Source: Arenicola marina
Lineage: Eukaryota; Annelida; Polychaeta; Arenicolidae
Reading direction: 5' to 3'
Assembly (NCBI GenBank): GCA_964019135.1
Contig: OZ025253.1
Span: 5,089,059-5,153,058 of the forward strand
Length of the DNA: 64,000 bases
The notes under the pieces were generated by a model. The model had not been told where the DNA came from, did not search any database, and saw nothing but the letters and a program-made list of their open reading frames with translations. The position numbers were made by a program, and so were the translations under genes. Below, piece by piece: positions 1-10,900 of the stretch; position 1 is the first letter of the stretch; every line of letters starts with the position of its first letter.

Positions 1-80
1 ATGGCTTCCCATAGCATCCGCGAAGGGGTTCCCCACTACATGGCTTCCCATAGCATCCGCGAAGGGGTTCCCCACTACAT
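1..80. repeat. End of a 39-bp minisatellite (B repeat)
   Basis: Two units of the same 39-bp repeat that fills 35,173-37,847 open the window, and the unique sequence after them is the same as that following the large array at 37,844. A B array therefore probably continues to the left of position 1. Confidence 0.9.
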
Positions 81-149
81 GGTTTTGCCATTGAGAAACC
101 GTCGGCCGATACTGGACTTGTCTGTAGAGACGGGTTAAATTTATTTCAA

Positions 150-345
150 CCTATGCACCGAGGCGGCAGCTAAGGGGCCTGGAAGGGATAAATGGCTAGG
201 GGCCTGGAAGGGATAAATGGCGACACGCGACACGGGCATATTTGAATAATCGACACAGAACGCCGTTCAAAATAGACAGTCGACACTGAGAATTTAGAAA
301 AATCGACAAAAACCGCCCCCCCCCCTCCCACCCCATCCAGACACC
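150..345. repeat. CGACAC-rich dispersed repeat ending in a C-run
   Basis: A doubled 'ggcctggaagggataaatgg' segment is followed by many CGACAC/GACAC motifs and a C-rich tract. A related sequence lies at 34,778-35,024 and the duplication partner at about 37,915-38,075, so this family borders the B array on both sides. From 346 to 1,053 I see only A+T-rich noncoding sequence. Confidence 0.6.
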
Positions 346-990
346 TGTCAATACGTTATAACCGACAGTTGAGAGACGAAGGATCAGAACATGACATGTG
401 CGCCCTAGGATGACATGCAACCTTCTAAAGTGTCGTGTATGTGATACAGATTGTCCGTAATCATCCTTGTTAACGCGGTGAATAGTATTTATGTATGTGC
501 TATGTTACATTGTGGTGTCCTAGTGATGCTGGTGTGGTGGAAGTGAGCAAGCGCGTGTCTGCGCAAACATCAACTTTACATATACATTATGAACTCTTGT
601 ATTATTTCCTGGCATTTGCTGGACGCATCATTGGACTTATGTACAATATATATATATGTCATCACATTTAAAAGGGCCCGAAAATTCGGCGATATCCATT
701 TTTGTATGAAATTGTATTGACGAAGATTCATCAGCTCGGCCAAACAATGTGTCTTAAGAACATACCCTCTTATGTGTTATGTACAATAGATGTGTTGTTA
801 TACACTACTAACCTATAGACATTATATCCATTCAACACATTTAAAACGTTTCTCAGAAAAAAAACCAATTGCTGTATATAACATTAAACGGTAACGTCCA
901 TTGCGTTTTCGTTTTAGATCACTGATCAGCCTCACCGACTGTTCATATCGTTCTCCGCACAGCTATGGCTGTTATTTTTGATACTGCATG

Positions 991-996
991 TTTATT
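991..996 (-). promoter_or_regulatory. Candidate intronic poly(A) hexamer AATAAA
   Basis: Read through the donor of the Ly6 exon at 1,054, the frame stays open for 20 residues and stops at a TAA (992-994) that sits inside the hexamer AATAAA. The identical arrangement is kept in copy 2 near 38,723-38,728. It could end a short transcript encoding only Ly6-EGF-Ly6. A single hexamer is weak evidence by itself. Confidence 0.4.
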
Positions 997-1053
997 CATT
1001 ACAACATTGCTCTACTATCAATTTCCCCCCACAATCTTCTCTTATTGCCTTAC

Positions 1054-1317
1054 CTACGAAATTCTTCACATCTTCACCATCGACGTTACATAAGTCACCA
1101 CTGTCGCAGCAACTCTTGCACTTCTGCTTGGTTCCCACGCACGTGATGTCGCCCGAGGCGTCGCACTTCTTGGGGTAGCAGCCCTTGGTGTAGAGGTAAC
1201 CGCCGTTTTTGGCAGTCACAGACGTCTTGCAGGTCTCGCCAGGCGCGCACGTAATCGTCGGGCGGCCGTCGCAATCAGCCTCCGATGAGTCCTTCCTGCA
1301 GTTGTGGCACTGCAGTA
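1054..1317 (-). CDS. Gene B exon: Ly6-like (three-finger) cysteine-rich domain
   Basis: An 88-codon exon, phase 1 at both ends, with acceptor ...ctggcag and donor G|GTAAGG. The peptide starts LQCHNC and ends with the CC-x3-D-L-C-N signature of Ly6/uPAR-type domains. It has 12 cysteines, more than the usual 8-10, so an additional disulfide is likely. Such domains are extracellular binding modules. The exon differs from its partner at 38,786-39,049 by one synonymous base (ATT/ATC, Ile). It follows the EGF exon at 1,725-1,844 and would splice to exons left of the window. Reading through the donor gives a short tail and a stop at 992. Confidence 0.85.
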
Positions 1318-1724
1318 CTGCCAGTGCAACCATAGGCGGCCATTTGATCCATCGATATAACCATAAATTCTTACCCCATATGTTATTCACCCATCCACCC
1401 CCCCCCCTCCCCGCCAAAACACACACACACAGACATGGATTCCTTAAGCTAGCCTTTGCCCATTTTCCTTTTTTTTCCAAATCGTTTAATGGTTTATGAG
1501 TTTTTGTGTCAGTGGAGTAGCTACCATTGACGCAGAGTACACAGTGTATGGTCACGTATACAGGCTTAGATGGCCACGTTTTAAGGAGGATAGGCTTATT
1601 TAGTCATAAGGGCAAATGCCGCGCAACAGTTCTTACTACTTAAACCAAAACAAAAGCTGCAAATCCATCGTCTTTCGCACACGGTCGGATGCCAAACCAT
1701 GTAACGTATATTGTAGATACTTAC

Positions 1725-1844
1725 CAACAAGTGTTTCACAGTCCGGGCCGGTGAATCCTGCCCGACACGTACAGGCGTATCCCGCGGCATTGGCCGCCGG
1801 GGTACAGGTGCCGCCATTCTGACAGGGCTTTTCCCAACAGTGGT
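1725..1844 (-). CDS. Gene B exon: EGF-like domain
   Basis: Symmetric phase 1-1 exon of 40 codons-equivalent (120 nt), acceptor ctgtttcag, donor G|GTAAGT. The peptide carries the six-cysteine EGF pattern: [12 protein letters not shown], then C-T-C and G-F-T-G-P-D-C. The joined codon from the upstream exon gives Asp before H-C-W. The Asp-x-C start is only loosely like calcium-binding EGF and the Asn hydroxylation motif is not obvious. Differs from its partner at 39,465-39,584 by one synonymous base (GAA/GAG, Glu). It joins the Ly6 exons on both sides in frame. Confidence 0.92.
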
Positions 1845-2323
1845 CTGAAACAGACAACAACAACAACAACGCAACTAAAGTCAAAGTCATAAATGCCTTG
1901 GAGTGATCTTTCCGCCCATATTTTCGGCAATTTTGCCGTGATCGCCCTCAAAATCACTGAGGTGAATGAATAAGCAATACAGGGCAATTTTAATGATACC
2001 AACTTATCATCAGGATATGCGACTGTGAATGCGCGTAAATCGTCCACCGTATCATTCCATATGGTTGCGGTGCAACGAATACCGTGGTGAGAATCCGAAG
2101 ATTATCTATTGTCAAACTAATGCATATTCCCCCTATGTCTGTTATTGTACTAATTCACCTTACCGTGCATTTGCGTATAGCATATTGTTCGCCAGCTGGA
2201 CAATACAAATTGATTCCGCGACACCCATGCCCATCCCCAGTCGATATAAGCATGATTGATATACCGTCCACCACTGAAGCTATATCCAGATAACAATTAA
2301 AGCATGATATACGAATTGCTTAC

Positions 2324-2587
2324 CCAAGTAATCGCGAACCAGCGAGGCATCTTCATTGCAGAGATGGCCGTCATCGCAGCACAGGGAGCAGCGCTCTCTG
2401 GATTTACATCTCACCTCGCCAGGATTGTCACAAGGGCCGTTCGTGCAGCCCTTATGGTAAACGGGGTCACCGAGTGCAGACCTTGATACGGTTGTCTTGC
2501 AGGCCTCAGACGTATCACACGTCACTTCTGATTGGCTGTTACATGTTGCGTCGTCGCTTTCTCCTCGACATGCGTGACACTGGAGCG
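2324..2587 (-). CDS. Gene B exon: Ly6-like cysteine-rich domain, first in order
   Basis: Exactly the same length (264 nt) and phase (1-1) as the exon at 1,054-1,317, and clearly its paralogue: LQCHAC start, 12 cysteines at equivalent places, ending C-C-D-D-G-H-L-C-N. Acceptor aacgtag, donor G|GTAAGC. The Ly6-EGF pair thus looks internally duplicated. Only one base differs from 40,040-40,303, changing AGA to CGA (Arg, synonymous). No signal peptide precedes it in the same exon, so at least one upstream exon is missing from the model. Confidence 0.85.
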
Positions 2588-5540
2588 CTACGTTCATTTG
2601 GAAAAGGAAGCGACAATTATGCTTCTTCAAACCGATACCCGAAGCAACAGACCATGCACACTTCGTGTTGGGACGAGCCGCTCCCTGGATATCGTGCACA
2701 ACTACTTTTTGTCGCTGCCGTGTCTAGTAACTTCTATTGTCGTGATTTGAGCGCCAGCGGCGTCAATGTTTTTTTCCAGTTTCCCTTATTATGCACCATA
2801 GTCGTGTGATTTTGTTAATAGTTATCACGACTACATCTGAGTTAGACGCTATCACAGTTAGATTTTCTTCATTTCGGTAGTCGTTACCAGTCTTTAACAG
2901 AAGTTGTGAAAACGCCCACAAAACTGGTACCCCGAATGGTCGATTCTGCAGGCGACTGACTCACTTATTTGATAGGCACACTTCTCAAACCTACGCATAG
3001 CCACTCATCACCATGAGCACGTATATTCAGTATATACAGCGACTTCACTCGCTGAGGATCGTGGTCATGATGTCACAGCCTGCATTATGTCTAGTGTTAC
3101 ACATTGTTATTGCTACCTGTTTTGTCGTGTTTAAATATAAACGTTTGTATCTGATGGTAAATAATTTGTTCAAAATTATGACTTATTTAACCAAATAACG
3201 GTGTACATGGGCGTTAATGACTCATTGATTATCGGGGATAAATATCACTTTCGCCACAACACAATAAAGCATAATACATAAAACACATAAGAAAAGACAC
3301 GTTCCAATTAACATATTTTAGGATGCTTAACAGTAATTAATATACCAATGTTAGCCATCGAAAAATCAAATAAAATATAAAGTAGCTTTGTTTATGAAAG
3401 TAAAGTTGGCATTATTAACGTACCTGAATGGCATGAATAGACGAGAAACCCGAGACATAGAAAGAGGCGTAAAAGCGAATTAAGCTGACGTGACGCCATC
3501 CTGTAGCAGCGCATGCACCGAAGTGAGGCTTTAACCGCGTCAGGGGCTCATTTAAGGAAAACACAAATATACAGTCGTGCCTGATGAATAGCTCTATTGA
3601 CGAAATATGTCGGAGTCGTGTTAAGATCTCAATCGGACGACACAGACCAAAGACAGAGGCTAATGTCTTAATCAATTTTTTTCATTTAATTGCACCTAAC
3701 CAAGATATCACCCCCCATCTGACACACAGGCATTTGTTCCAGGATAAATAGATCAGGACCAATTATGTTTTGACAAATAATGTGTTTTCAATCATCGGAG
3801 CAACACTACAAGAACGCGGCGAGTACATGTTTATTCACATCGGATGACAGCTGTGGGATCTGGCAAACATCTACATCACTTTTTCGCGCAATTTTCTGCA
3901 ATTAGGGTCGCGTCCCCAGTATATTGATTATTGTGCACAGATTGGTTCAGTGTGGCTTTTATTGTGTCGGAATCTGGTCCCTTGCGCCGCCTCGCCTTGC
4001 GCGCCTCTGTGAACTATGAATGAGATTTTCGTGCCTTGTGTGTCCTGGTTCCCGTACAAATAGGTGCTATGTATACTTCTTAAATCAAACCTCTCTTGGC
4101 CATTAAAAACGACTATCAATTTTACAAAAACGAAATCGCTTGTAAGTGCTCCAGTAGATATTATGATACACCGGCGGATAGTGACACCACCACGCCTACC
4201 TTGTTTACCGGCACACAAATGGAGGGCCGTAAATGTAAGCACCGTCTTACGGGTCACCTTTTGGGACTCTCCTCTAACCATGTGACCTCCTAGCGGGACA
4301 TTCTTTCTGACATGAGTGCAGCGGCTAATATTATACTGTGTCGCGGCTGGGGCAATGCATTACGTAGTCGTTATGAAAACCAATTGGACCCGAACCATCG
4401 GTGCCACTTCCCGATTACCCAACTAGTGCATACGTGGACAATATCGACGTGTATTGTGGCGAAGAGAAACAAGGAGCAGCGCAACCAGATAAAGGGCATA
4501 GACAAAAACGGCGACCAGAACAAAGAAATGGGAACAGATGGCGGGAAAGAAAATGACACAAATATTAACAAATGATGTCACGAGGTGTGGGAGGCACAGA
4601 TAGGACATGGCTGGGCGAAATAAGACGGGGATGAAGACCGTAACAACATCGCCCGCTTCAACTATTAACCGGATTTTTCGGTGTTTTAATCTGAGATAAT
4701 GGCTGCCACTACGTCGTGAAAAATGAGCGGCGATCACACAACGGGATTCTACATACGCCAGACACCAGAGGAGAGGACAACGGCGGAGAGGCCAGTAAGC
4801 AGTTAGTTGGTACATCGCCGGGCACCAGGTGGAATTGATCACGCCATTGATAGTGGTTCTCTGACAATATAATCACCGTTACTTATGGCTGATCAATTCT
4901 CCCAGCTTAGCAACACATAAAAAAGTGAAAATTAACAGCATGCGTTTGACCATGAAAAGTTCGCGTTCTGCTTACTTAACTCAATATTGTTTTTAGTGGC
5001 AGGCGACCACCTGTCCCGTCAATTCCGCTAGTAGCAACCGGATGAAAGCAACATTTGAAAAAAGGCGTCTATTTTCGGTCTCATTCAAGCTGAGTCCACC
5101 CCCCCCCCCCCGCCCCCTATCGTTCCTCCCCTCCACCTCTGTGTCTGTGTACGTGGCTATTTTAAGGCTTTATCCCAAACGTTTTTGCGCACAATCAGAA
5201 TCCTTCTTTTAATTGATATAGTTGCAGCCGCTGGTCATAGTTGATATCCATCAGAGCTGTATTAAAGGCGATATCGCTCAGAGAAATACACTGTTAAGTG
5301 AAGTCGATATTCGTAGGAAAGATCTACTTTTAAAGTCGGGCTTGTTCAAATTCGCCCCCCCCTCCCCCCCCCCCTTGCGAAAATGGATGGGAACATACAG
5401 GATTAATACAAATATGTGTAATATAGTCAGAGTGTTACGAAGCACTTGTGGTTACCGCCGATCAATGGGTCAATGGGTCGAAGGTTCCTTGGCCCGATTT
5501 AGCCTTCATGTGCACAAAAGTGGCCTAAACCACTAACGTT
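2588..5540. other. Upstream intron or 5' region of gene B, no supported gene
   Basis: Mostly A+T-rich single-copy-looking sequence with C-runs at 5,099-5,112 and 5,347-5,372. Short open frames on both strands are not conserved in pattern between the two copies: for example the frame at 3,415-3,675 (minus) is interrupted right after its start in copy 2. One strongly hydrophobic frame (minus, about 4,423-4,665) is kept open in both copies and is discussed as a possible missing N-terminal exon. Confidence 0.6.
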
Positions 5541-5544
5541 TCAT

Positions 5545-6535
5545 AGAATTTCCATAGAGTTTACAAAGACAGCGCACGTCACGGCAGTGCATGGTACAGA
5601 GTTCAAGGTCGTCCTGGGTGAGTCCAACATCAGCTCCGTCTCGGCTGAACGGGCACGGCCGTTGGGCAGACCTTCACATCTCATGCTGCTAATGTTATTG
5701 TTCAAAGGATTGGCTCCGCCGCTACTCTGACTTCGCAGCAGGCAAGCGGTGCGAAAGTAAATATGCCGGCAAGGCTTCCAAAGTTCCTTAAATGCGAAGT
5801 TTTAAACCTTCCAATATAACCTTATATAGTGCCGTGCCGTCGGTATCCCTTCATATATCGCTTGCAGGAGTCTTCTTACACAATATATTCCAGAATTCGT
5901 CAAACCACTCCTTCGCTTGTCGCAGAGAACGTAGCCTACGTGTGTTAAATCCAGAGCTCGTTGTTGTGCCTGCCGTCAGTTGTCAGGCCGATATGGAAAC
6001 TATTCAAACTCGATGGAGACTATGGAAACTCCATAGAAATTCAATGAAAACTCTATGGAAATTCTATAAAAACCCTATAGGAAAACGTTTAGAATTTCCA
6101 TAGAACAATCGATAGAAACCTTTAGAATTGTTTTTAGTGAAATTCCGTAAGATATTTGCCTACCGGAGTGTAATGATGTCTGATAAACTTAATGCCATGA
6201 TTCGCGTAATAAATCTAGGAAGAGAGAATTACCTTCATGTATCCTTTCACATAGAGTACTTCTACAAACCTGCAAACGTACCTGATCATAACCGGCTACG
6301 AGAGGAAAAAAATGGCTCTGTCGAACTATTACATCTACATACGTTCTATAGTAACCAATTGTTATATAGAAGTATCCCTACATCTTCTATAGAAATAATG
6401 TTTTCTATATTAATATATGTTTACGTTCTATAGAAAATAATTGTTCTATGGAATTATGTACAAACGTTCTATAGAAAAACATATTGCTATAGATTTTTCA
6501 ATAGAAGTTCTATGGAGTTCCATAAAATGCATCTC
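5545..6535. repeat. Degenerate CTATAG / TTCTATAGAA palindromic repeat cluster
   Basis: Between 5,545-5,565, 5,990-6,130 and 6,345-6,535 the sequence is dominated by short imperfect repeats built on CCATAGAA, TTCTATAGAA and CTATGGAA, many of them self-complementary. They border the 3' end of the LINE remnant. The section 5,570-5,990 between the clusters is not repetitive and shows no recognisable gene; a decayed coding stretch (minus, around 5,850-5,945) looks protein-like but I cannot name it. Confidence 0.5.
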
Positions 6536-7514
6536 GTACTCTGGGCATTTAAACAGATAGTGAACTTCGTCTTCGGATTTCCCATCACATTTGTTACAAG
6601 TAGAATCGGTAATAAAACCGTATCTTTTGAGATGTCCATTGAGTGCACTCCGGCCTAAACGGAGTCTGGTGTGATGAACGGCCTCAGGATTGGTAAAGTA
6701 GTTATACAATTCGTTGCAGGGATAAGGAAATGATTTCTTGCATAGTGACTTGAAAAGCGATATTGGCGTTGCCGGTTTAAAACGCTGTGGCAAGGATTTC
6801 CACTCTCTGTGTTCCAAACAAACTTGTAATTTGTAATTTGTAATTCTTGTAATTTTGTAAAACAAATTTATATGCGGGATTCTTATGTCTGCCGAGTTCC
6901 GTGGTGATTATGCTGAAGACTGAGCTACCAAAGCAGGTAATACTGCAGACATATACAGTGGAGTGATAATATTAACCATTTTGTACAAAATACACAGATT
7001 TAGGTATTTACGTCTGAGAGCGAGTGGTTCAATACCAACTTCTTTGTAGCAGCTTGGTGTGTGACGTACTTTTGTATGCCCCAGTCACAAACAAAAGGGC
7101 TTGCCGCTGCACACTCTTCAACCTCTCTGATTGACTTTTGGTAACATTGCCATAAAAGACAGCAGTACAATATTCCATTTTAGGTCGAACATATGTTTTA
7201 TAAACATTTATTTTAGTCCTGAGTCCGACCTGTTTGGGGATAACGCCTTAGTAGTAGATTTCTCGGCCTTAATAAATGTGTCATTTACATGCAACACATT
7301 GTGTCTGAAAGGATTACACCAAGGTGACAATGACTTCGTAATTGACGGTGCTTCGAGTTATCCAGATATAGATCGAGATGATTTGGTCGCGATAGTTTTT
7401 TGCTAAATACCATGTATTCTGTCTTATCAGGATTAAACGTTACCCGCCATTGATTGGCCCACTGAGACCTCGCATTCATATAGGAATTGATTGCCTTTAG
7501 ATTTGCCTGGTATC
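6446..7514 (-). mobile_element. LINE (non-LTR retrotransposon) 3' fragment, decayed
   Basis: Minus-strand frames give the C-terminal half of a LINE ORF2 in the right order. At 7,479-7,285: a reverse-transcriptase tail with W-R-V-T-F-N-P-D-K-T-E-Y-M and H-L-G-V-I-L-S. At about 7,210-7,050: Y-K-T-Y-V-R-P-K-M-E-Y. At 6,865-6,446: H-H-T-R-L-R-L-G-R-S-A-L-N, followed by a C-x2-C...H-x4-C zinc-knuckle-like end. At least two frame changes separate these parts, so it is dead. The 5' half is absent. The clade is unassigned. The element sits just before the 40-bp array. Confidence 0.85.
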
Positions 7515-7920
7515 TCTTTCACTTCCGCCGGTGATGTCTTGGTTGGCTATATGGTTTCACGTGGCTTAAATACTTGTCGTACAAGACTTGTCTTATCACT
7601 GCCATCCCTGGAATATCTTATTTTCTAAGCCAATGTATAGTAAACCAGTAAATATTATCAATTGTGGCGAAGCAACAGGTTCTCATGCAAACATACCTCG
7701 TATGAAAATTAAAAAAAAATTAGTCTTCAATGACTCAGCATTTACCAGCGGACCCTCAATACATGAAGAGTGTGATGCTAATAATCATGCTTTACGGGTT
7801 CGTTCTTTCATGTTAACGTCCACCATTGTAATACATTGTTCAAACCACTCAGAAAGAATTTAATGTAATCAATATTGACACCATTCTTGGAAGATTGACT
7901 ATCTTGATAGAAGAAGATTA

Positions 7921-10900
7921 TCTTATCAGCCAGCGGGAGGGCAATGAAATGCACACTGACCCTTATCAGCCAGCGGGAGGGCAATGAAATGCACACTGAC
8001 GCTTATCAACCAGCGGAAGGGCAATAAAATGCACGTTGACCCTTATCAGCCAGCCGGAGGGCAGTGAAATGCATACTGACCCTTATCAGCCAGCGGGAGG
8101 GCAATAAAATGCACGCTGACCCTAATCAGCCAGCCGGAGGGCAGTGAAATGCATACTGACCCTTATCAGCCAGCGGGAGGGCAATACAAGGCACAGTGAC
8201 CCTTATTAGCCAGCGGGAGGGCAATAAAATGCACGCTGACCCTTATCAGCCAGCCGGAGGGCAGTAAAATGCATACTGACCCTTATCAGCCAGCGGGAGG
8301 GCAATACAAGGCACACTGACCCTTATCAGCCAGCGGGAGGGCATTGACATACACACTGAATCTTATCAGCCAGCGGGAGGGCAATGAAATGCACACTGAC
8401 CCTTATCAGCCAGCGGAAGGGCAATGAAAAGCATACTGACCCTTATCAGCCAGCGGGAGGGCAATACAAGGCACACTGACCCTTATCAGCCAGCGGGAGG
8501 GCATTGACATACACACTGAATCTTATCAGCCAGCGGGAGGGCAATGAAATGCACACTGACCCTTATCAGCCAGCGGAAGGGCAATGAAAAGCATACTGAC
8601 CCTTATCAGCCAGCGGGAGGGCAATACAAGGCACACTGACCCTTATCAGCCAGCGGGAGGGCAATGAAATGCATACTCACCCTTATCAGCCAGCGGGACG
8701 GCAACGAAATGCACACTGACCCTTATCAGCCGGCGGGAGGGTAATACAAGGCACACTGACCCTTATCAGCCAGCGTGAGGGCAATGAAATGCACACTGAC
8801 CCGCATCAGCCAGAGGGAGGGCAATGAAATGCATACCGACCCTTATCAGCCAGCGGGAGGGCAATGACATGCACACTGACCCTTATCAGCCAGCGGAGGG
8901 CAATACAAGGCAGAGTGACCCTTATGAGCCAGCGGGAGGGCAATGAAATGCACACTAACCCTTATCAGCCAGCGGGAGGGCAATGAAATGCACACTGACC
9001 CTTATTAGCCAGCGGGAGGGCAATACAAGTCACACTGACACTTATCAGCCAGCGGGAAGGCAATGAAATACACACTGACCCTTATCGGCCAGACGGAGGG
9101 CAATGAAATGCATACTGACACTTATCAGCCAGCGGAAGGGCAATGAAAAGCATACTGACCCTTATCAGCCAGCGGGAGGGCAATACAAGGCTCACTGACC
9201 CTTATAAGCCAGCGGGAGGGCAATGAAATGCACACTGACCCTTATGAGCCAGCAGGACGGCAATGAAATGCACACTGACCCTTATCAGTCGGCGGGAGGG
9301 CAATACAAGACACACTGACCCTTATCAGCCAGCGGGAGGGCAATGAAATGCACGCTGACCCGCATCAGCCAGAGGGAGGGCAATGAAATGCATACTGACC
9401 CTTATCAGCCAGCGGAAGGGCAATGAAAAGCATACTGACCCTTATCAGCCAGCGGGAGGGCAATGAAATGCATACTGACGCTTATGAGCCAGCGGGAGGG
9501 CAATGAAATGCATACTGACCCTTATCAGCCAGCGGTAGGGCAATGAAATGCATACTGACCCTTATCAGCCAGCGAGAGGGCAATGAAATGCATACTGACG
9601 CTTATCAGCCAGCGCGAGCGCAACGAAATGCAGACTGATCCTTATCAGCCAGCGAAAGGGCAATGAAAAGCATACTGACCGTTATCAGCCAGCGGGAGGA
9701 CAATGAAATGCATACTGACGCTTAACAGGCAGAGGGAGGGCAATGAAATGCACACTGACCCTTATCAGCCAGCGTGAGGGCAATGAAATGCACACTGACC
9801 CTTATCAGCCAGCGGGAGGGCAATGAAATGCACACTGACCCTTATCAGCCAGCGGGAGGGCAATGAAATGTACACTGACCCTTATCAGCCAGCAGGAGGG
9901 CAATGAAATGCATACTGACCCTTATCAGCCAGCGGGACGGCAATGAAATGCACACTGACCCTTACCAGCCAGCGGGAGGGCAATACAAGGCACACTGACC
10001 CTTATTAGCCAGCGTGAGGGCAATGAAATGCACACTGACCCGTATAAGCCAGAGGGAGGGCAATGAAATGCATACTGACCCTTATCAGCCAGCGGAAGGG
10101 CAATGTAAAGCATACTGACCCTTATCAGCCAGCGGGAGGGCAATGAAATGCACACTGACCCTTATCAGCCAGCGGGAGGGCAATGAAATGCACACTGACG
10201 CTTATCAGCCAGCGGGAGGGCAATGAAATGCATACTGAACCTTATCAGCCAGCGAAAGGGCAATGAAAAGCATACTGACCCTTATCAGCCAGCGGGAGGG
10301 CAATGAAATGCACACTGACCCGTATCAGCCAGAGGGAGGGCAATGAAATGCACACTGACCCTTATCAGCCAGCGGGAGGGCAATGAAATGCATACTGACC
10401 CTTATCAGCCAGCGGGACGGCAATGAAATGCACACTGACCCTTACCAGCCAGCGGGAGGGCAATACAAGGCACACTGACTCTTATTAGCCAGCGTGAGGG
10501 CAATGAAATGCACACTGACCCGTATCAGCCAGAGAGAGGGCAATGAAATGCATACTGATCCTTATCAGCCAGCGGGAGGGCAATGAAATGCATACTGACG
10601 CTTATCAGCCAGCGGGAGGGCAATGACATGCACACTGACCCTTATCAGCCAGCGGGAGGGCAATACAAGGCACACTGACCCTTATTAGCCAGCGGGAGGG
10701 CAATGAAATGCACACTGACCCTTATCAGCCAGCGGGAGGGCAATACAAGGCACACTGACCCTTATCAGCCAGCGGGAGGGCAATGAAATGCACACTGACC
10801 CTTATCAGCCAGCGGGAGGGCAATGAAATGCACACTGACCCTTATCAGCCAGCGGGAGGGCAATGAAATGCATACTGACCCTTATCAGCCAGCGGGAGGG

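Noticed and set aside
992-1054. Read-through tail with I-V-E-Q-C-C, as at the start of an insulin A chain
   Set aside because: Six residues only, no further cysteine spacing and no B chain; coincidence.
3013-3198. 61-codon plus-strand hydrophobic frame with a good start context
   Set aside because: Opposite strand to every supported gene, no family match, and chance is likely in A+T-rich sequence; conservation simply reflects recent duplication.
3415-3675. 86-codon minus frame starting with a hydrophobic segment, a signal-peptide candidate
   Set aside because: In copy 2 a stop follows the start within three codons and no suitable donor phase is seen.
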